Below are positions 33,254 to 43,292 of a stretch of 64,000 bases of DNA, one piece after another. Each line of letters opens with the position of its first letter. The first letter of the stretch is position 1. The position numbers were made by a program, and so were the translations under genes. The DNA is from Mesostigma viride (lineage: Eukaryota; Streptophyta; Mesostigmatophyceae; Mesostigmatales; Mesostigmataceae): contig RPFO01001908.1 of NCBI GenBank assembly GCA_009746045.1, positions 1 through 64,000 on the forward strand, written 5' to 3'. The notes below the pieces were generated by a model. That model saw nothing but the letters and a program-made list of their open reading frames with translations, ran no database searches and was not told the origin of the DNA.

Positions 33254-35291
33254 TAGGCATGGATATCCCTGCCTATTCGATATATATGAGCGACGTCGTC
33301 GGATTACCCACTCGCCAAGTCAAGGTCTTCCCTAAAAGCGAGCGGGCGCGCTAAAGAAGACTTACATTCGACCAGGAATCATCAACACGCCCAGCTGCTC
33401 GCTAAATCTAGTTGCTAAATCGCACAGCGCCGATGCAGGCCGAACGGACCTTTTTCCACAAAAAATAGGCTGCAGCTTTCACGGGGTTAAAACTATCGCG
33501 ATATTTCAAATAAATGACACTCCGATCACTGTCAGCATTGTTTGCAAGCACTCAATATGCCCCAGAAACGATGTCTAGTGCAGCACCGCCATTCATTTCT
33601 TTATCCCTGCTTTATCCATAGCCATCACCGGCCAGGCTGTCTTTGCCCCGCGCACGCCTTGCGCACGCAGTGAAATTTTCCACCTCTAATTCGACTCCGC
33701 GACACCGGAAAGGTCAGCGCGCCGCGGAATTGCGCGGGAAACGGTTCTGTTTACCGTCAACGCGGTTTCACTGAACACCGGTACTACGCTAACCTCGTTC
33801 AGCCTGAACAGACGGCTGAGCGAAGCCATTTCGTTCAGTAACGTTCAGAAATCCTGGTACGGACTCATTTTGTAATATCGTTGGCTAATACTCGAAATCC
33901 TCGAATTTAATCTCTTCGCGCCGATTGGTCCATTTTTAACACCATTTTAACACCAAAACCCTTAACACCAAAAAGACAACACGTGGTAAAATTCGTGGTG
34001 TCTTTTTGGTGTTAAGGGTTTTGGTGTTAAAATGGTGTTAAAAATGGACCAATCGGCGCGAAGAGATTAAATTCGAGGATTTCGAGTATTAGCCAACGAT
34101 ATTACAAAATGAGTCCGTACCAGGATTTCTGAACGTTACTGAACGAAATGGCTTCGCTCAGCCGTCTGTTCAGGCTGAACGAGGTTAGCGTAGTACCGGT
34201 GTTCAGTGAAACCGCGTTGACGGTAAACAGAACCGTTTCCCGCGCAATTCCGCGGCGCGCTGACCTTTCCGGTGTCGCGGAGTCGAATTAGAGGTGGAAA
34301 ATTTCACTGCGTGCGCAAGGCGTGCGCGGGGCAAAGACAGCCTGGCCGGTGATGGCTATGGATAAAGCAGGGATAAAGAAATGAATGGCGGTGCTGCACT
34401 AGACATCGTTTCTGGGGCATATTGAGTGCTTGCAAACAATGCTGACAGTGATCGGAGTGTCATTTATTTGAAATATCGCGATAGTTTTAACCCCGTGAAA
34501 GCTGCAGCCTATTTTTTGTGGAAAAAGGTCCGTTCGGCCTGCATCGGCGCTGTGCGATTTAGCAACTAGATTTAGCGAGCAGCTGGGCGTGTTGATGATT
34601 CCTGGTCGAATGTAAGTCTTCTTTAGCGCGCCCGCTCGCTTTTAGGGAAGACCTTGACTTGGCGAGTGGGTAACCCGACGACGTCGCTCATATATATCGA
34701 ATAGGCAGGGATATCCATGCCTAGTGCCCGAACGTGGCGACATGAAGTTCATGCCGCGCACTACGCAATCTTTCGAGTACTTGTGGTTACACTTTACTGC
34801 CGGTGAGCATGGTGTTGCTTGTACTCACCACAGGCCTTCAGCAGTTTATCCTCCAAGTGCCATGAAGATCTGCGCCACTCCACGTGATGGCAACTGTCTG
34901 TTTGGGGCTATAACTCATCAGCGCACAAGAAACATCATGGGGACACACCCATGCCGACAGGAAGTCGTGGACTATATGCAGGTAATGTGGAGATGCCTAT
35001 GTCGTTGTTCTTTACGTGTTTAGTACCATGTTTGCTTGCCTGCATTTCACATGTCCTTTCCATTGGCCTACCGATCACAGCATGTTTTGTGCGCCGCCCA
35101 CGTACACACGTACGTCATTATACACGTTTGCCACCTGCACTGCCGTCAACTCATTCCTAGTACGCCCACATAACTGCTGGACTATGGGGTGCTGTACCAT
35201 TCATATATTGCCACGTTTCTGCAGGCACACGCGCCCTTCTTCCCTTGTTTTAATGAAAAGGAAGAGGTCTCCTTTCTAGATTATTTGTCAC
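32685..35291. repeat. 2.6-kb near-perfect palindrome (inverted repeat, about 1.3-kb arms)
   Basis: The left arm 32685 to about 33978 is the reverse complement of about 33999 to 35291, with a central spacer of about 20 bp near 33979-33998. I noticed only a handful of differences (for example GTCGGATTACCC versus the complement of GGGTAACCCGAC, and small indels near 35090-35170 versus 32815-32885). Homology stops at GTGACAAATAATC on the left and GATTATTTGTCAC on the right. Each arm carries an OTU protease exon pointing outward from the centre. The central 100 bp of each arm matches a repeat at 45 kb. The structure is either a recent inverted duplication or a fold-back assembly artefact. Confidence 0.95.
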
Positions 35292-35404
35292 GGATGCGCA
35301 AGGATGGCTCATGGGGCGGCAATCGAGAGCTGCAGCCCTGGTGTACCGCGTTAACATCAATGTCCACCACGTACGTGGTCTCAACCATTACATGTTGTTA
35401 CTAA
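34724..35404 (+). CDS. OTU-family cysteine protease, two exons, probable frameshift
   Basis: OTU enzymes are ubiquitin-type isopeptidases. Exon 1 (34724 or the ATG at 34742, to 34981) has TPRDGNCLFGAITHQR with the catalytic Cys, then CRQEVVDYMQ. A donor CAG/GTAATG and an acceptor TTTCTGCAG at 35224 define a 243-bp phase-0 intron. Exon 2 has EEVSFLDYLSRMRKDGSWGG then NRELQ, the conserved OTU block after the intron. Past this the conserved strand (AALVYRVNINVHHV) lies in another frame, so a one-base shift or missed junction sits near 35325. A catalytic His would follow in that region (VHHVRGLNHY). OTU domains occur in host genes, in viruses and in some transposons; which applies here is open. 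Confidence 0.65.
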
Positions 35405-35464
35405 TTTACAAGCTCCATTGTCAAAATAATTTGTGTGTTTTATCCATGATAACAAGTAGACCCG

Positions 35465-35483
35465 GTAGGGGCCAAGCCCCTAC
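35465..35483. other. Perfect 8-bp stem-loop
   Basis: GTAGGGGC-CAA-GCCCCTAC folds into an 8-bp GC-rich stem with a 3-base loop in AT-rich surroundings. No terminator or gene end is clearly attached to it. Confidence 0.6.
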
Positions 35484-35924
35484 TGGTACAGTTATTCCGT
35501 CATTCACGTCTTTCGTTGTGTTCAAGGTTTTTGTGGGGTCGACCCAACTTAACACATGAATGACTCTACTTAATTGTACTAATTTGAACTAAAGATACTC
35601 AAACATATTGTTCTGAACTACTTTGAACTTGAATGCCGAAATCTGATGCGACCCAACGGGAGCACGAGTTTAATTAATCATGCGACCCAACTTAAGTCGT
35701 GAACACAACTTAAGCCAACCCAACTGAAGGCATAAATGACTGTACATACTATATTATTAGGGTGAAGAGACATGCCGTTTGCTTTTAATTGGTGGTTGGG
35801 CTGTTTGCTTGGCTGTTTGGTTCGGTGGGTGAGTGCAGTGTAGGGGCTAGGGCAACTTGGCAGCACCTGGATAACCCGTGGATGATGGTACTTACCCGGA
35901 GTGCTTTGTTTAGTATGGTGCACC

Positions 35925-36145
35925 CGTGCGTGGTCAGTGGGTAAAGCCTGTGCTTGGTCATGCAGTGAGTTGAACGTGTGGTTTTGGTCAGTATAGGGAA
36001 CCCGTGTTTGGTCATGCAGTGGGTGGAACGTGTGCTTGGTCAGTAGGTGGAACCCGTGTGTGGTCAGTGGGTGGAACGTGTGCTTGGTCAGCACTTGGGT
36101 GGAACATGTGCTTGGTTAGTGGGCTGAACGTGTGCTTGGTGAATA
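35925..36145 (+). repeat. Degenerate minisatellite of about 28 bp
   Basis: Variants of TGTGCTTGGTCAGTGGGTGG and GGAACGTGTGCTTGGTCAG repeat about seven times with variable spacing, extending weakly to the left to 35880. It contains no supported gene. Confidence 0.75.
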
Positions 36146-36332
36146 GTGTGGGTGGGAGGATTACCATTGCCATGATAGTACTTAGAAACATGACAAAGGT
36201 AGAGACACGGTCTCCTTTAATGCATTAACCTACTGATGCCGAAAATGCCCGGTAAAAGTCCTCTGCAGATTGATCATGACGATTTTCGGAGCTCGAAATC
36301 CAAAGCGTATTTCCCCGGCCGTTTGCACTCCC

Positions 36333-37372
36333 TCCCTCCCTCACTCACTCACTCCCTCACTCCCTCACTCACTCACTCCCTCACTTACTCACTTACTCAC
36401 TCACTCACTCACTCACTCACTCACTCACTCACTCACTCACTCACTCACTCACTCACTCACTCACTCACTCACTCACTCACTCACTCACTCACTCACTCAC
36501 TCACTCACTCACTCACTCACTCACTCACTCACTCACTCACTCACTCACTCACTCACTCACTCACTCACTCACTCACTCACTCACTCACTCACTCACTCAC
36601 TCACTCACTCACTCACTCACTCACTCACTCACTCACTCACTCACTCACTCACTCACTCACTCACTCACTCACTCACTCACTCACTCACTCACTCACTCAC
36701 TCACTCACTCACTCACTCACTCACTCACTCACTCACTCACTCACTCACTCACTCACTCACTCACTCACTCACTCACTCACTCACTCACTCACTCACTCAC
36801 TCACTCACTCACTCACTCACTCACTCACTCACTCACTCACTCACTCACTCACTCACTCACTCACTCACTCACTCACTCACTCACTCACTCACTCACTCAC
36901 TCACTCACTCACTCACTCACTCACTCACTCACTCACTCACTCACTCACTCACTCACTCACTCACTCACTCACTCACTCACTCACTCACTCACTCACTCAC
37001 TCACTCACTCACTCACTCACTCACTCACTCACTCACTCACTCACTCACTCACTCACTCACTCACTCACTCACTCACTCACTCACTCACTCACTCACTCAC
37101 TCACTCACTCACTCACTCACTCACTCACTCACTCACTCACTCACTCACTCACTCACTCACTCACTCACTCACTCACTCACTCACTCACTCACTCACTCAC
37201 TCACTCACTCACTCACTCACTCACTCACTCACTCACTCACTCACTCACTCACTCACTCACTCACTCACTCACTCACTCACTCACTCACTCACTCACTCAC
37301 GCACGCACGCACGCACGCACGCACGCATGCACGCACACACGCACGCACTCACGCACGCACTCACGCACTCTT
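36333..37372 (+). repeat. (TCAC)n microsatellite, about 1 kb
   Basis: A nearly perfect TCAC tetranucleotide array from about 36390 to 37300, edged by CTCCCTCACTCC on the left and GCAC-type units on the right (37300-37365). Plus-strand frames read endless SLTH, which I reject as protein. Confidence 0.97.
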
Positions 37373-37576
37373 TCATTCAATGCATCATGCCCTTGGAACC
37401 GTATATAGCCACTTGAGGGGGATAAAATCCTCATCTCAGCTGTCCTGTACTGTAATTGCAGACGAGGCAGTAGTGTAGCGGATATCCTCAGGGGCAATAA
37501 CCTCCACCTGCGAACTTCTACCCTGCATTCTAGCAATGGGCCGCGGGGCTCGTGGGTATTAAACAGGAGCATGCCC

Positions 37577-37767
37577 CCCATTAAAATTAAATTAATTTAA
37601 ATCATAACATGACTCCGTTGGGAGATCATGTAGAACATATGCCCGTGGATGGATGGAGGGGGGACAAAGCCGCGAAACCAAACTAATCTAACTCTGAGCT
37701 AATCTAATCTAGAAACCCCTACCTATTCTACTCAGCAAAGCGCCCCTTCCGCTTGGGCCCACCCCCA
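37577..37767 (-). repeat. LINE family B 3' end fragment
   Basis: On the minus strand this reads a short 3' UTR, a hairpin-like block (CATGATCTCCCAACGGAG at about 37610-37630) and a TTAAA-rich tail (37577-37600). It matches 39118-39300, the 3' end of the adjacent LINE B ORF2. Its 5' side is cut exactly at the TTAA of the next element. Confidence 0.7.
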
Positions 37768-37771
37768 TTAA

Positions 37772-39113
37772 CCCATAGTCCGCTGACCCATTTTTGGCAC
37801 TTTCATACCCCTGAAAATGAAAAAAATCATAACTCACAGGCCACAACTCCAAATACCCCCAACCAAGATGCTAGGAGTATCTACACTTCAAGGGCTTTCA
37901 GAATATGCAATAATACCTTGGCTTTATCAAAGCATTTGGATGATAGCTCCAGTCAAAGCTGGCCAAAAGACGATCTTTTTTCCCCAAGGAAAAGTCTACC
38001 CCCCCCTAACTTCCCAGGGAGGGCAGGGAATCTCAATACCAACATTGGACAACTTAGTTGGATAGTCCAATGGGGGTTTCCTTGGGTCAGACCACCCGGA
38101 TAACCCATTACCCCTATATAACGTGCTCATACATGTGTGTGGGTTACGCGCGTGTAAACAGCTATCTATGACATGCAGCACAATCATGCATTATAACAAG
38201 CTATCACAGGCTGCCAAAAGTGCTGGAATACAAACACGTTGCCTACCTGCACTGACGGAGTGGTATACTCCAAAGAAATGCCCAAAACTGGGCACTTTCA
38301 GGGCTAATACCACTCTTTACAACAGGCATGGAACTTGCTGAAATATGCATGGATAAAATCGTCATTCATAATGCATGGGATACGTATTCCGCTGCAAACA
38401 ACACGCAAATACGTTGTCGTACCTGGCTCGTTCATGCCCTACCCGGATTCCGCTGGCCGGGACCCTCATATCTCACACATACTGATGCTCTACAGGCAAA
38501 GGCCGCCATAGCCGCATGCTTCATGATCCGCCATGGCTACCAGGTCGATGTTCCGTGCAAAGATGGCCACTAAACTAGTCCGCATTCTCAGCAAACGTTG
38601 CAGCTGACGTCCCTTACCCAAACTGGATGCCCGGGCTGGTGCAGATTGCCCGGCCATAGGGAGAAAATCGACCTATGATAAGCTATGACTCATCTGGAAC
38701 TGACGACCAGGAAAGTCATATTTTCCTACCTGTATTTTCCTAACCCTATAAATCTGGCGGTGCCTGACATACGAAAATCATGCATCGTCATTCTGAGCAA
38801 CATTCTGAACCGTTTCAAGCCGTGAGACGCAAAAATTTCGTGACAGCGGCACGTTGGCAGCCATATCTTATTACGCGCGCGCGCGAGCGAAAATTTCCCG
38901 CCAAAGTCACGTGATGCATTCTCAATGCACGTTGTAATTACCAGGCTATGGCGAATATTACCCCCAAACCTATGCATCACCTTCGTCCCTAAGTGTTCCC
39001 GGACCCACCGGACCACTGACATCCGTCACAGGTGGCGCGGCGCTCGCGGCGCGGCGCGAAATTCGACCGTTAGTCAAACTACCCGACAGGTCGGGTGGTT
39101 TCCCGACTAAGGG
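37772..39113. mobile_element. Second TTAA-flanked DNA element, 1342 bp, no transposase
   Basis: Flanked by TTAA at 37768-37771 and 39114-39117. Termini CCCATAGTCCG and, inverted, CCCTTAGTCGG match at 9 of 11 bases. A subterminal palindrome ACCCGACAGGTCGGGT lies at about 39082-39097. It has no convincing ORF. It resembles the element at 14611-16303 in target, in the CCC termini with a shared TAG/TAA core, and in the subterminal GCCGA/TCGGC-type palindrome, but not obviously in its interior. The right TTAA is also the first unit of a (TTAAA)n LINE tail. Confidence 0.55.
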
Positions 39114-40650
39114 TTAAATTAAATTAAATTAAATTATAACATGCCTCCGTTGGGAGATCATGTCGCACATATTCGATGATGGATGGGTGGAGTGGAGGAA
39201 GCCGCGTAATCGAACTAACCTAACTCTAAGCTATCTAGTCTAGAAAATCCTAACTACACTACTCATCAAAACGCCTCCTCCTCTTGGGGGGAGGGGGCTT
39301 GCCCACAGGGTCGGGCGTGTCAGTCATGTGAGCCTTGACAATCTTCTGCCACTGCGTCTTGTCCTGCACGACAGTCCAAAGACGGGAGAGAGAGTGGATA
39401 CGGTGTTCAAACTGGGCTGGGACCACTAGGTCGTCCAGCAACGTCTGGATGTAGTTCGTGACAGGTTTCCCTACCCTTTTGGGAATGCCCTTGGGGCCAG
39501 GCCAGGTCAGAATGTGTCGCCCTGGCTGGCCAAGCCGCTGGGGGCCGGCCAGACCAAGGGTGGTGTCGACCTGGCTGGTGCGAGCAAGGTGTCCTACAAA
39601 TGCTATCCTACGCTGCCTAATCTCGTCCGAAATACGAGGCATGCCATGATACAAAGACTCTGATGACGGGCGCTCAGTTTAAACCCTACGTTAAGGACCT
39701 GTCGGAGCATCCTGTGAACCGTGCCGTTGAGCCTAGCTGCCAGTCTGGGTGTGATGGTCCACGCCTCGGCGCCATGCGTGAGCACCGTGAGGACGAGGAC
39801 CTTGAAGAGCATGCGCTTGCGGTGCTCGCCCAGGCCCTTCGAGCGCCAGTAGGTGTTGAGCGAACGGAGCCTGGCCCAGGCCAGGCCGATGCGGGTGTCC
39901 ACATCGTCTGCAGTGTCAGGAAGCCAACTCCCCAACAGTTTGAAGCGATCGCGGAATGGGACCTCCATCCCGTCGAGCAGGTGCGGCAGCGGTGGTGTAC
40001 TGGAGGCCCCAATCACCATCGCCTCAGTGTTGACACTAATCTCCAACCCCACAGCTCGCGCCTCCAGGCCCAGACAGTCCAGCCAGGTCTGAATGTGCTC
40101 GGGGCTCGCGATGAGGGTGGTGTCATCCGCATAAATCAGGTCGGCCAGGCGGTAACCAGGTTTAACCCCGCCGTGCGCGCTCTCGTTAAGGATGTCCAAG
40201 CCTGGCTCGAACCCCTTCAGAGCAGTTAAGCGCGCACGTGCCCGGCGCATGACGTGATCCACGACAATAATGAACAGGTATGGGGACAGGACACAACCTT
40301 GCCACACCCCGCGTGGTGAAGGGGGAATGGTGGGGTGGTGCCTTCCGCAGTCCGCACTACTGCCTGTGAGCCCTCATACAGTCGGCGAATGGCAGCAATA
40401 AACGCAGGTGGTACCCGATCCAGAGCCAGGATGGCCCAAAGAGCCTCCCAGAGAACCGTGTCAAAGGCCTTGATATAGTCAACAAAAATGAAGACCAGCG
40501 GCAAACTGTCAGGGGGAAGGCGACCCACCTCCTCCATCAACCGGCGCGCGACAAACACAGCCATGACAGTGTTACGACCACGACGGAAACCCATCTGAGA
40601 CTCACCCAGGTGTGGGTCCAGCCCACCCCCATGCCAGGCCTTAATTTTGA
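39114..40650 (-). pseudogene. LINE family B ORF2 fragment (RT core to C-terminus) with 3' tail
   Basis: On the minus strand from about 40650: GFRRGRNTVMAVFVARRLME, then FVDYIKAFDTVLWEAL (RT motif A), WQGCVLSPYLF (motif B), LIYADDTTLIASPEHIQ (motif C with YADD), VVLTVLTHGAEAWTIT type, then RRIAFVGHLARTSQVDT and a stop at 39259. Two or more frameshifts (near 40300 and 39630) break the frame. The 3' UTR continues to a hairpin (CTCC-GTTG-GGAG, 39145-39156) and a (TTAAA)n tail at 39114-39135. The endonuclease and N-terminal RT are absent because of 5' truncation near 40650. Confidence 0.85.
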
Positions 40651-40651
40651 G

Positions 40652-40830
40652 CTCTGAGACATCATGGTGGTGCAGGTGCCCTTGGTGCACCTAGAGCAGG
40701 TGTAGTTTACACCCTAGCCTTGCAGGAAGTAGGGCTCCCAGAATGTATGAAAAGCCATATGCCCCGCTTCTCAGGGATATGTGCTACATGTACTCCCAAC
40801 GGAGTTACGTTCTTAATTAGTTAATGTTCT
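40652..40830 (+). repeat. SINE-like / LINE 3'-tail unit (T2 family)
   Basis: A close match to 8.08-8.25 and 19.03-19.2 kb (GGTGGTGCAGGTGCCCTTGG, AAAGCCATATGCCCCGCTTC). It ends with hairpin ACTCC-CAAC-GGAGT at about 40790-40803 and a TTAATTAG tail. It abuts the truncated 5' end of LINE B in the opposite orientation. Confidence 0.75.
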
Positions 40831-41189
40831 TAATTAGTTAATGCCCCTGATGAAGGAAGGTACACTTATCGCAGATTGCGGCCCATTTCTCCTTGTCTAT
40901 CATGAGGGCACGGAGTACAGATAGTCCTAGAAGCCCTGAATCCTCAATCATTTGCAATCGTACGTCGTCATGGATATTCGCCTGCCCACCCACTCACTCG
41001 ATCACTGGCTCTACGTTGTTGCCGGCTCCTCCCCAATGCATGGGAGGAGTCGAGTATCCATTATCCTACACGAGTATCCATTGATCCAACCGTATGTCGT
41101 ATATATAGGCATCTTCATTCGATGTATTAATGCTCCGTGGGACCGTGGCTCCCCAACGCGACGTGTTCCTTATTAAGCAATCAAGCAGT

Positions 41190-41320
41190 TAATTAATTAA
41201 TTAATTAATTAATTAATTAATTAATTAATTAATTAATTAACTAATTAGACTCGTGCTCCCCTTGGCCGGGGAGTCACGGAGCATTAACCCCGATGGATGG
41301 ATGGATGGATGGATGGATGT
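41190..41320 (-). repeat. LINE family A 3' tail with long (TTAA)n
   Basis: About 55 bp of TTAA repeat (41190-41245) followed by a hairpin variant (GTGCTCCCCTTGGCCGGGGAG) and the GATGGATG run, as in the other family A 3' ends. Confidence 0.75.
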
Positions 41321-41321
41321 G

Positions 41322-41705
41322 GCCATGTATGCCTACGTGATGGGCCCACACCCGCCCTTGCAATAGCCGTAGCAATGTAGAGTCATGCTTTGCCCATGCA
41401 GGGAGTTACTCCCTGCTGAGAGGCCATGTGTACCCTAGCTATAGCCTAGCCACATACCTTCCACCCCATATGTCATGCAGGCCTTCTAGGCCCTCTCCTC
41501 AAGCCCCCCCTGGGTGCCTGTGCTTGTTTAGGAGGCATGAACCATCATGGAGGTGCAGGTGCACCTAGTGCACCCAGAGCAGGTGATAGTTGTACATCCT
41601 ACACCTGCAGGTTGTCGCCCTGATTGTATTACAAACCCATAGATGCCCCTTTCTCAGGGCTATGTGTTACATATGCTCCCCACGGAGCTATGATTTTAAT
41701 TAATT
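41322..41705 (+). repeat. Full-length T2 unit, about 380 bp
   Basis: It is highly similar, inverted, to 58905-59282 over the whole length (start TGGCCATGTATGCCTACGTG; internal hairpin CAGGGAGTTACTCCCTG; end GCTCC-CCAC-GGAGC then TATGATTTTAATTAATTAA). It has no ORF. The 3' half matches the shorter units. It is probably a SINE-like element or a LINE 3' UTR moved on its own. Confidence 0.8.
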
Positions 41706-41800
41706 AATTAATGGATGGATCGGGGTGCAAACAGTCCTACCGGTCTAATCTATCTACATCAGCTACCTACAACATCTATCTAAACAACATCACGCTAGCT

Positions 41801-42330
41801 ACCCTAGGGGAGCTGTCTGGCGTGCCTCCCGCGGGTTTGCACACGCGGGCGCTTCCCCACGGGGGGGGGCTCGTTGCCCTCTATGACCTGGGCCCACTTG
41901 GCCTTGTCCATCAGCTTCTTCCAAATCACGGAGAGGCCTAGGCCCCCCATGCTGTCTAGATAGATGTTGTAGTTAGAATGCGGTTAGATAGATGTAGTAT
42001 GTAGCCGAGGTAGATAGATTAGACCGGTAGGACTGTTTGCACCCATCCATCCATCCATCGGGGGTAATGCTCCGTGACTCCCCAACGGGAGCACGAGTCT
42101 AATTAATTAATAAATTAATTAGGCCCCCCATGTCCTCTACTAGCTGTTTGTTGAAGGTGCGGGCCTTGCGGTGTCTAACATCACGGGGCCCGGCCCACGT
42201 CAGGAGGTGCCGGCCAGGCTGAGCTGGTCGCAGTCCCGCGGGGGGGCCACGTGAGGTGTCTACCTGGTTGGTGCGAGCTAGGTGCCCTACGAGCTGCAGG
42301 CGCCGCTGCTTAATGGTGCTGGTGACATAT
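41801..42330 (-). pseudogene. LINE family A ORF2 C-terminal fragment, split by a small retroposon
   Basis: Minus-strand KQRRLQLVGHLARTNQVDT and GRHLLTWAGP (42330-42130) match the 3.2-3.6 kb fragment. The continuation (LSVIWKKLMDKAKWAQVIE type) is found at 41950-41810 after a 168-bp insertion. The 3' UTR runs to 41710. It is 5'-truncated. Confidence 0.75.
41952..42119 (+). mobile_element. 168-bp retroposed LINE A 3' end with 13-bp target-site duplication
   Basis: The 13-bp sequence TAGGCCCCCCATG is present at 41939-41951 and 42120-42132. Between them lies a plus-oriented LINE A 3' UTR end, the CTCCC-CAAC-GGGAG hairpin (about 42077-42090) and a TTAA/TAAA tail. This is the structure left by target-primed reverse transcription with severe 5' truncation, into an older LINE A copy of opposite orientation. 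Confidence 0.85.
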
Positions 42331-42374
42331 GACATTAATTTATAGCCCTGGTTTGGCGACGCGGTGGCCAATAT

Positions 42375-43290
42375 TGGACATATACCATTTCATATACCAC
42401 GCCTTAATTTTAGCTGACATGCAGAGCAAAGACGCGCTGTTAATTGGTGTCATCCGCTCAAACCCTCTTACTCAGATAATGGGATCGGATCAGCAGGATA
42501 AGCAGCGTTTGGCGGACGTTGTCAAAGACTATACGACCCCGTAACTGTGGGTCCTAGGAAATATAAAAAGAATGGTAGGCATTGTTTGCGTGCATGCGCA
42601 AGATTAGCTCGAGGACTAACTTGAGGCCCATATTTTGGATTTGCAGTGGACATCATACATTTATACGTGTTGACGTCCATCTTGGGGAAACTTGCACTGT
42701 ATCTTAAATTGGGAATTCAGTGCTCCGCACGTGGTTCCCCAACTAACGGGGACACGAGACTAATTAATTAAATTTGTATTTTAGTGTAATCCGTACATTG
42801 TCAAGGAGGTAACATGGAAAATCAAATAACGGTTCAATTGGAGCGCGATATTGATAAATGTTGTGCACTAAACACCAGTCATCACGAACATAACAAACAT
42901 AAAAAAGCTTTTATCTAAAAACGATGGCAAGATGTATAAAGCAACATACTACATATACAAATAGTTTCTCACTTAATAAGAAGATGAAAGTCGTTTGGCC
43001 ATGGGGGACACAACGAATTGCAAAGGCATACGTCGAGGCAAACCCTCCCGTGCCTGCTTTTTTCCAAAACACAACATGGCCATGACATTAGTAACTCTTT
43101 GTCCTCACAAAGTCTAGCTACACCTATATGGATCAAGCACAAATGAGTGCCATGGTATTCTGGCCAGAATTTTCCCCGTGCATGATTCACAATTTGCTCA
43201 ATGTCCCTTCATTCATTGGCCCAAGCTAACACCATTAATTAAGAAAAGCTAGAGCTCTGCTATGGCACAGCTGGATGTGGACTTGGTAAA
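42375..43290. other. No gene recognised
   Basis: This is an AT-rich stretch. A degraded hairpin/tail remnant (GGGGACACGAGACTAATTAA, about 42748) indicates an old family A tail. Otherwise nothing is identifiable. Confidence 0.4.
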
Positions 43291-43292
43291 CT

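Noticed and set aside
36333-37372. CRISPR-like regular repeat array
   Set aside because: The repeats have no spacers and the window is eukaryotic; it is a simple tetranucleotide array.
36236-37478. About 400-codon SLTH-repeat proteins
   Set aside because: Pure translation of a (TCAC)n microsatellite, open in more than one frame.
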